Shown: positions 57,284 through 64,000 of the stretch, piece after piece
Layout of the letters: each line of letters begins with the position of its first letter
How positions within the stretch are numbered: position 1 is the first letter of the stretch
Assembly (NCBI RefSeq): GCF_050908995.1
Contig: NC_135118.1
Coordinates: 22,825,501-22,889,500 of the forward strand
Reading direction: 5' to 3'
Length of the DNA stretch: 64,000 nt
DNA from: Andrena cerasifolii
Lineage: Eukaryota; Arthropoda; Insecta; Hymenoptera; Andrenidae
Position numbers and translations under genes: made by a program
Notes under the pieces: model-generated
The model's input: the letters and a program-made list of their open reading frames with translations, nothing else
Told to the model about the DNA's origin: nothing
Database searches by the model: none

Positions 57284-58132
57284 GGGTAAACTTGCCTAAA
57301 TCGTACCCCTTAAGAACAAATGCTTATTACATGAAAAATAACAGGGAAAATGAAACAAATTTAAAGGTAATCAACTCTTTATTAATAGGATAAACAGTTT
57401 TATAATCTTAAACAACAAAAATAATCAACTTCTATTCATAAAAACGATTTATTTTTAATCTGGAAAAAGTGCGATTTAGGATTAATGTTCCTAAATCTTC
57501 TAATTCAATTACTACAATCATCACGAACCTATGTATTCAAAAGTAATTCTATCTATTCCCGCACAAAGCTGGTGTATCATATTTTCCTGTCTATTTTCTT
57601 GACTGAATTTACAAAACCAGCTTTCATTTTCATCGTCTTTCTTCTTCTTCTTTTCTTTCCTCTGTGTATTGGTTTTGGCGGCACTCTTCATCTTACGAGT
57701 TTCCTTTGCTCCAAGTTTTTTTTCTAGATTGTTTTTGTATATTCGTACCAGTACGATTTAAGCTTACACCCGGTGGTACAAAGTAGACACAGAGCTCAAT
57801 TTGAATTGAAATCTATGTCGCTAAAATATAGGGCACTGTTGGTTAATGTCAAAGCAAGAAATAAACTTGAAAATAGACGTAGTTTCACATAGAAATTTGT
57901 TTCGCTGATTCTCTCAAATAGTAATTGTACAAAATCCTTAAGAATTATGCCAAAATTTCAGTGAAAAGTACCCGATAAACTTACCTGCTTTATATTTCTT
58001 TTGTGAAGTGCCGTCATGGTGACTCGGCTTGTTAATGGCGTATGGCTAACTGTTGTTTACACTTTCTATCATTAGGGGTGGTTGTGACTGTCTTAGGTTA
58101 AAAGAAACAGCGGGGGTACGATTTGTTTACCC
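57284..58132 (-). mobile_element. TA-flanked pogo-like element, non-autonomous
   Basis: Left GGGTAAACTTGCCTAAATCG then TACCCC; right (reverse complement) GGGTAAACAAATCGTACCCC. The two match apart from a short insertion in the left end. TA flanks at 57282-57283 and 58133-58134. A degenerate transposase C-terminus lies inside on the minus strand. The interior is otherwise AT-rich. Confidence 0.72.
57521..57757 (-). pseudogene. pogo-type transposase C-terminal tail, relic
   Basis: An open minus-strand frame reads a Lys-rich segment (RKEKKKKKDDENESWFCKF) followed by QENRQENMIHQLCAG and a Tyr-containing tail to a stop at 57521-57523. Insect pogo/Tigger-like transposases often end in a charged coil followed by ESWFCxxC...C..C..W.H..C, a zinc-finger-like tail. 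Here the W-F-C start is kept but most of the later Cys/His are lost or shifted. No DDE domain is present. The location within TA-flanked inverted repeats supports the call. Confidence 0.5.
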
Positions 58133-58134
58133 TA

Positions 58135-60193
58135 CTCCAAAGTCCAAGCATCCGTCAGCGACGCTAAAAACCACCAAAGGTAGGTACCTACCACAAAATG
58201 TCGCGGTAGGTTATGCTTTCATTTTCACGCGAATCTTCTCCTTTTTTTCCCACCCAAGGTCGTCGTTTTTCCCCTCCGTTTCGGAACGGTGAACCGAACG
58301 TCGGCCCTCTACAAATGGCAGAAACGTGGGCCGTGCTCGGCTCCTCTCGTCCCGTTGCTTCACGTGCAGCCTATTACTCAACGTCTCCGTCGTAATTAGC
58401 ATAATAATATCTGTAACTCGCGGTTGCAGCGCTAACTAATTACCGGCATATTAATCAAGGTATTCGAGGCTGGAGCCAGGCCAATCCCGCCTATCCGAGT
58501 TGTCAATCCAATTTATCTGTGCTGCATTAGAATGTCAACCGAGAGCGGGACACGTCCGCCGCTATAGATCTCTTCATAGATCCCCGAGAACGGACCATTT
58601 TCCACTGTCACCTGGGACAAATGAAATGCCAGGAATCGTTGACTTCGGTCGCATGAAAGAACAGAGGCTGATGGGGACAGGGAAGGCCGCTAATTGGAAT
58701 ATAAAGTCCCCTCCGCGGGTCTGGGATATTATTAAACGAGCGAGTATTATTTAGCAAAGCCCGTTTGGTAAAACAGATGTCTGGTAAATATCGTGAGCTG
58801 TTTGGGGTCCAGTAGCGTATACCTCCGAGACACTTTTCCGCGAACGTGTCTAGTTGCGGCGCACTCTTTCGGCGTTTCGAACGATCACGCGACGTCTAAT
58901 GTCCGTTTCATAGAGCAGTCGACTAATTTGTTGCAAGCCAATGTGGTGGCAATTAGGCAAGGCGCCAGAAGTTTTCAGACTCGCTATTTGCGAAGGGATG
59001 TCAGAAACTTTCTGCTGATGACGTTGAAGGGAGTAAATATAGGGTGATTTAGATTTAGAAGTAACGCAGACGTGTTTCTGTGGAAAGAGGGAGGACGATG
59101 GCTCGATTTTGTAGGGAAACTTCAGTCCTCCTGAAAGTCACTCTCATCCTGTATTATTGCCTCGTGATCTCTTGGCTTTTCCTATCTAGAGATTATGTCT
59201 TTGCTACTACAAATTCAATTTCTGTGGGCAGTCTGCTAAAATTATTGATCACGGTGCTTTATACTTAAGTACATTTCGTGTTATTACTGTTGGGATACTA
59301 TTATATAATAGTACTTCGATAAATGCGACAGTCAAAGCTGAGGATTGGCTTTTCATGCAAGATTAATATGTAATGCCATAGAATTTAAATTCTACAGGTA
59401 TTTATACTGCTCGTTTTAATGATATTGGGGGTGTTGTTTATTATCACAGGGGTCATCGATGATATCGAGTGTATCATTGGAACTGGCGGGAAACTCTTCC
59501 GCGGACCCCCATCTCTGACGAGTGATTAGCATCCCAGGTGCTCGTGGACCGATCGGTATGAGGAGAATACGACTCGGGCGAGAGAAAGAAAAACGCGAGA
59601 GGCGAGAGTCACGAGGTGAACAGCCGAAGGGGATGAGAAATTATTTCGCCGTCGCTGTAAGACTAATTTTGGTAACGCCTCTTTCTGGCGAGAAAGTACC
59701 ACTGTATCTGAATACCGAAACGCAGAGAAGTTGCAAACGCTGTGGTCATGAACTTTCAACCTTTCCGAGTTCTCGCCAGGCAAGCTGGTGGATGTTGCAT
59801 TTGAAACTTCACCTTCGATAAATCAACAAGCATTTTCCACATCCACCATTTTCTTCAATTACACTTCAGAACCACGATTAATCGGTACCAGCTAACATTC
59901 TGCTACGTACAACCGTTCCACAGTGGTGGTCGAAGGACAGTTTAAAACTCGGGTTTTTTATATGTTTGCATAACTAACTTACTTTCTCTCCAATCTGTGG
60001 GATATAACTTTTAAGATATAATTGAAGAGTCCTTGTAGAAAAAACTGTAAGTGCTAAAAATCAAAGTTTTCAAGGAGAGAGAAAAAACTTCCCTGACTTT
60101 AAATTATTTACGAAATTTGATTTGCGTTGATTGCTAAACATGCTTAACTAACAATAACTCAAATGCATCACAAAATTTTCTATTCTTTGCACT
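58135..60193. other. No recognisable gene
   Basis: Mixed DNA. Short open frames only, with no domain. Confidence 0.55.
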
Positions 60194-60565
60194 AAGGGGA
60201 CTAGGCAGTCAGAAACTCGATTTTTATGTATTTTTCGAAAGCACCACCCTTCCCGAGTAAAATGCCGTTTGGTTTATGTTAAAATTCGCAAAGTTAAGGA
60301 TTTTACAGCCGAAAAGATCGAGCGCGTCATAAACCGTTTCTGCGCGCACGCAGGTAGACTAATTCCTCTTTCGAAAATTTAAACGGGTTTTTCTCGGAAT
60401 CGTATTTCCTTTTCGTTTTGCAGTGATTGCGAAAAAACGGAGGTACAAGTCAATTTGAAAAAAAATGCAGCATATGTTGGAACATGTCTAGTTACGACCT
60501 GAACCTACGCGTAAGTCTGTGAAAACTTCTGTTTTGACAAAAGAAAATAAAATAAAATAGCTCTT
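60194..60565 (+). repeat. Dispersed repeat, copy 2 (pairs with 20923)
   Basis: Aligns with 20923-21290 over about 340 bp, beginning at GGGGACTAGGCAGTC after TA. Blocks TAAAATGCCGTTTGGTTTAT, TTTTTCTCGGAAT and AACATGT are kept. Downstream (about 60600-60655) the CGCCATTTTTATAATTTTGATTTTC-type stretch also resembles 22877-22925. An old non-autonomous family. Confidence 0.6.
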
Positions 60566-60825
60566 TTCCCTGGCGAAAAATCAAGTTTCTTTAAAATTTG
60601 CCGTTTCACAGCCGCCATTTTTATAATTTTGATTTTCTTTCTTTTTCAATAGATTCAGGGCAGAATAAGGGTCAGGGCAAAGCATCAATTTCAGGGAATA
60701 TTTCACAATTCAATTTCTTACGGCCAGAATCACTGCAAAATTACAGCGGCTCCAGAAAAAACACCTATATATCAGGCAACTTTTAAGCGTCTCGTTAATA
60801 AAAATGTATAATTTAAGTTCAAAAA

Positions 60826-61377
60826 CCTGGTCGGGGGCGATTGCAACATCAGCAGTCGGGGTCGGTTGTACCGGGACAGAACCGAATAGTGACAAAGAAG
60901 ATTAATAATATTGTCTTGTTTGCATGGAATCCTATAGCACAGCACAAGCATACCAAATAAAAAATGGGTGCAATGTACTAATTGTAAGGATTGATCACAT
61001 GAAGAATGCACCAGCCAAAACGTTTTCTATTTCTGCCACAATGGCGACACCGCATAATTGGTTATAAATTTTACTTTTCTCATTTATTACTACAATTAAA
61101 ATCAATAAATATTTTAATTTTGTAAAGTTAAATTTGTGCTACTATCGACTCCATGCAGCTTTACAATCGACCCGGGGTCAGGGACGGTTGTAACACTTTC
61201 TCCGCTTCTCATTTCTTATTAATAACCGGAATATTACTTAACATACAGCGAAACTATTCTGGCTCAAATAATGTCCGATAAGTAAGTAACATTTTCGTAA
61301 AAAAAACTGTTGTTGTAACTGTAATAGTTTTTGCGTAAGCGTATTCCAAAGCCAAAGTGTTACTACCGCCCCCGGTC
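60826..61377. mobile_element. Possible inverted-repeat element, GGGGGCG ends
   Basis: The right end (reverse complement) GACCGGGGGCGGTAGTAACA, preceded by TA, resembles the left CCTGGTCGGGGGCGATTGCAAC only in its core. Inner GGGGTCGGTTGTACC (about 60860) and CGGGGTCAGGGACGGTTGTA (61170-61190) are further variants of the terminal motif. The interior is AT-rich without an ORF of note. Boundaries are uncertain, and the true left end may lie further upstream. Confidence 0.35.
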
Positions 61378-61384
61378 TACCGTA

Positions 61385-62410
61385 TTACCATTGGCACGTA
61401 GAACATTTTCCGATAAAAAATTTTCTTTGAATTTTTGCTCTTACAGTACTTCGATCCTTTCTAATGGAACTATCTTACTTTTCTTACCCTTCACGGTTTA
61501 AGCTTTCTTTCCACCACTAGCGTACACGTTTAAAGAACACCCACCAAAACGTTCCACGCAACTGTTACTTAAAGTATTCGGCACAGCCTCCCCGCGCTCG
61601 GTCGAATGGGAGGAGGAACCCACCACTTCCACGTCCGACTTCGTATCGTCTTTCACTACTTCATACGCGATATTGTACGCCATATATTATCGCGAGCGGA
61701 ACGAAAAACGAGCAGACCAGCGGCCCCTGAAACACGGCACACGTCAGCGGGAACAAAACGGAGAATCGGTTTCACGCGGCCGGCCGTCGCGAAACAAAAT
61801 CAAAATAAAATCGACGTCTCTTTTACACCGTTGTCATCGGTGGCTGTCAGCTCCTCCCCGCTGCTTTGAGCCCGTTAGTCTTGTTTCTTCTCGCGCGGAT
61901 ACCACGCTCGGTTGCAACGCGCCGATTAAATCAGAGCGTGGTTCCTCCGGTGCGTGACTATCGCCCGACGCGATTTCGATTCCACTCTGTCGAAACGGAC
62001 AACGGACGATCGATCTTCGAGCACAGCTAACGTCCACAGATACCAGCCACTTCCTACTGCGCTCCTCCGACCCTGGTCGGTGGCTCGCAATTAGCGCCGC
62101 GAGCGCCGGCTGCCGCGACACCGGCCACTCCTGCCAACGATAGCAAGACAGTACATTTACTGCTGATCTCCCCATTTACCGGTGCCTCGACACACATGTG
62201 ACCTGAAAAATGGGTTCCTTGTCACCTTGCGGCTGGCGTCGATTGGTATCTCGCGAGTGGCCCGTTGTTCCTTGAGAATTGAAACTATTAGAAGCTTAAT
62301 TCCTTTCTGTGAGGATTCCGATGGACAGGAATGACAGAGGAAGGAACGTGAAAAAACGTTTCTTCAATAAATCAGGGAATTCTAAAATTTAGTACAAAGG
62401 AGTAAGAGAC
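61385..62410. other. GC-rich island with one doubtful ORF
   Basis: About 61580-62200 is CpG-rich and contains the short ORF at 61498-61683. Overlapping frames on both strands are otherwise anonymous. It could be the promoter region of a minus-strand gene, but nothing visible proves it. Confidence 0.4.
61498..61683 (-). CDS. Doubtful 61-codon ORF (MAYNIAYEVVKDD...)
   Basis: Open frame beginning MAYNIAYEVVKDDTKSDVEV and ending SLNVYASGGKKA, with balanced rather than Arg/Pro-rich composition, unlike most chance frames in the GC islands. A CpG-rich segment lies upstream, where a promoter would be. No domain, signal peptide or known family recognised. It may be a short protein, a first exon whose donor I cannot place, or chance. 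Confidence 0.25.
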   Translation of the reverse strand: MAYNIAYEVVKDDTKSDVEVVGSSSHSTERGEAVPNTLSNSCVERFGGCSLNVYASGGKKA

Positions 62411-62583
62411 CAGAGATGGATAAAATTGTTATTCAAACAAAATTTCGAATTGCGAATAAAAATTATAAGGATTATTCGTATCGAATAAAGTTAACGCGGG
62501 TTAACGAACGGATGACGAATAATTTGCTTAACTTTTATCCCTTGTTCGAAATTTTATTTAAATAAAAATTGTACCCATCTCTG
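62411..62583. mobile_element. Short hAT-like MITE, CAGAGATGG ends
   Basis: Left CAGAGATGGATAAAATTGTT and right (reverse complement) CAGAGATGGGTACAATTTTT, with inverted similarity continuing through ATAAAATTTCGAA. CAGAGATGG is a frequent hAT terminus. Flanking 8-mers (TAAGAGAC and CAAGGGGG) match at only four of eight positions. No coding capacity. Confidence 0.65.
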
Positions 62584-63632
62584 CAAGGGGGCACTGTATT
62601 TGGAATGATGGACCAAATGAATCAACTCGCGAACCATCAGCTCGCAGGAGCCACGTAAGAGCGCCGCCATTTTCCATTCGACGACAAGAATACCGCAAAT
62701 TGTGCGGCGTTCTAATGGATAACGAAGTCGACGAAGAGGATTGATGTAAACGATCGTGCCAACGACCCGCGATTAGACTGCGATACGCGCAAGAACGGCG
62801 CCATTTCGCGGCGAAGCCGAATGGCAAGACGAGCAGGAAGATGAGAGAGGCGTCGAAGGGGATGGCCGTGTATACGCGTCCGCGCTTCGTGTGCGAAACG
62901 AGTGTGCCGTTGATCCCGCGACGTCGAACCGGTGGAGAAGGAGGCGAGAGTGAAAACGAAAAGCAAAAAGTCAGCCAGTAGGTACGAGACAGCGTAACGA
63001 CTTCACTTGGAAGTTTTGCTTGGTATAACGGGCACGGATATCCTTCATGGGAGCGGTGATCTTCATCATACGCAGGAATGTAAACACGGCAGGAAACCGG
63101 GCAAACGAAGACTAATCACCCGGCCTTCCGCCATTTCGCTTCATTTTTCTCCCCCGGCCTGGGTCGTCGTGCCGCTGAAAACTATGATTTGAAAGTAATT
63201 GAATTAATTGCCGACGGCTTCCCGGAGCATATCTTTATATTAATCATCCACGTTGCTGCTTTCGAGGAACGGGAATTAGCGTCGCCGCAATTTACATGCG
63301 GTGCTTGGTGCGCGCTCGGCTGGCAGAAAATTTTACAAGATCCCAAGATGCAAGGGAAGATAAGGGCAAACGAATAGAGGGTCTTGATTGCACTTGATGG
63401 CACGGTCTTAATGGAGTTCTCCCGTAAATAAATAAATAAATACCACCTTCAGGTGGATGTAGGAAGGCATAGACAACCATCAAGTTTGTACACACAGGAA
63501 GTGGAACTTGAAGCTAGCCAAGACTTGTCGTTACTCATCGACTCCTCCATTTGGAGATCGATCCCAACCAAAGCACACTCGACGAAGCTTCAACCTCCGC
63601 TCTCAGCAACCACAAAATTCGTTCGGAAGCGT
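62584..63632. other. No recognisable gene
   Basis: CpG-rich to about 63180, then mixed; a short (AAAT)n-like run lies at about 63426-63440. Open frames lack domains. Confidence 0.5.
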
Positions 63633-63634
63633 AG

Positions 63635-64000
63635 GGGAAGGTGGGGTAAAATGGAACGCTTAACTTTGGGGGGTGATAACTTAAAATCGGGAGGAGAAAA
63701 TGACACGAGACTTCAACAGGAGTCTTCAGTGGACCTTAGACTGTAAGAAAATCAAAGCGATTGTTGAGGAAAATCTTTGGGAACGACGAAAAATGAAATT
63801 TACCGGAGGTGTTGAAATCTTCGCCTCGCTCAAAAGGTGGGTAAAACGGAACACCCACTTGAAGCCCATGCAAACGTACAAAATCTTTATTCTTACGATT
63901 CAAAATGTATTCATTTATGTTAAAAACTATAAATATATGTTTTAGGTATAACTGTTACAAATAAAATACAACAAAAATATATGTTATACAAATTGGAAAA
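63635..64000. mobile_element. TA-flanked element, left end only, runs off the window
   Basis: After TA (63633-63634) the sequence reads GGGGAAGGTGGGGTAAAATG then GAACGC, and an inner variant GGTGGGTAAAACGGAACAC lies at about 63836. The start resembles the GGGG-type ends at 36598 and 41211. The interior is AT-rich. The right end must lie beyond 64000, so this is provisional. Confidence 0.45.

Overview
The window looks like non-coding, transposon-rich nuclear DNA from an insect, most likely a hymenopteran (ant, bee or wasp). The reasons are: no dense or long coding sequence on either strand; AT-rich DNA broken by short GC- and CpG-rich islands; and many small inverted-repeat DNA transposons (Tc1/mariner, pogo-like, hAT-like, piggyBac-like) with almost no recognisable retroelement sequence. 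The lineage is inferred from this texture and not from any identified gene. No complete host gene, tRNA, rRNA or CRISPR array could be supported. The window is probably intergenic or lies inside large introns.

Layout. 0-5 kb: a TCTCGAGA-rich inverted-repeat element, a 445-bp foldback element, a TTAA-type terminus and a mariner-type terminus. 6-9.2 kb: three hAT-like MITEs, two of them with near-perfect 8-bp target duplications. 10.96-12.52 kb: a full-length Tc1-like transposon whose DD34E transposase is broken by about four single-base frameshifts. 14.1 kb: a piggyBac-like MITE. 15.26-16.22 kb: an internally deleted Tc1-like element that keeps only the DNA-binding half of its transposase. 17.4 and 18.5 kb: a duplicated ~77-bp non-coding module. 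20-23.5 kb: a 23-bp tandem array, a dispersed repeat and a TA-flanked element. 25.9-26.7 kb: an element with ~50-bp inverted ends. 29.8 kb: a fourth hAT-like MITE. 33 kb: a mariner transposase C-terminal relic.

36.6-39.1 kb holds the most unusual object: a 2.49-kb TA-flanked element with perfect 24-bp inverted ends, enclosing a 40-bp minisatellite, a collagen-like (Gly-X-Y) minisatellite and a nested foldback. More elements follow at 41.2 kb (with a pogo/pipsqueak-type HTH relic), 43.8 kb (692-bp foldback flanked by TTAA), 48.3 kb (foldback), 52.6 kb (TA-flanked) and 57.3 kb (TA-flanked, with a pogo-type C-terminal relic). 60.2-61.4 kb holds a second copy of the 20.9-kb repeat. 62.4 kb has a short hAT-like MITE, and at 63.6 kb another TA-flanked terminus runs off the window. 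A 15-bp minisatellite at 49.5-50.1 kb encodes hydrophobic pentads.

The only possible host coding sequences are weak: a 102-bp exon-like stretch near 54.8 kb and two short ORFs near 61.6 and 32.6 kb, all on the minus strand. The main theme is a set of TA-flanked inverted-repeat elements whose ends start GGG(G) or close to it (22.5, 36.6, 41.2, 52.6, 57.3 and 63.6 kb, perhaps also 20.9, 60.2 and 60.8 kb). Two carry relics resembling opposite ends of a pogo/Tigger-like transposase. Family names were assigned by eye from motifs and terminal structure, without database searches.
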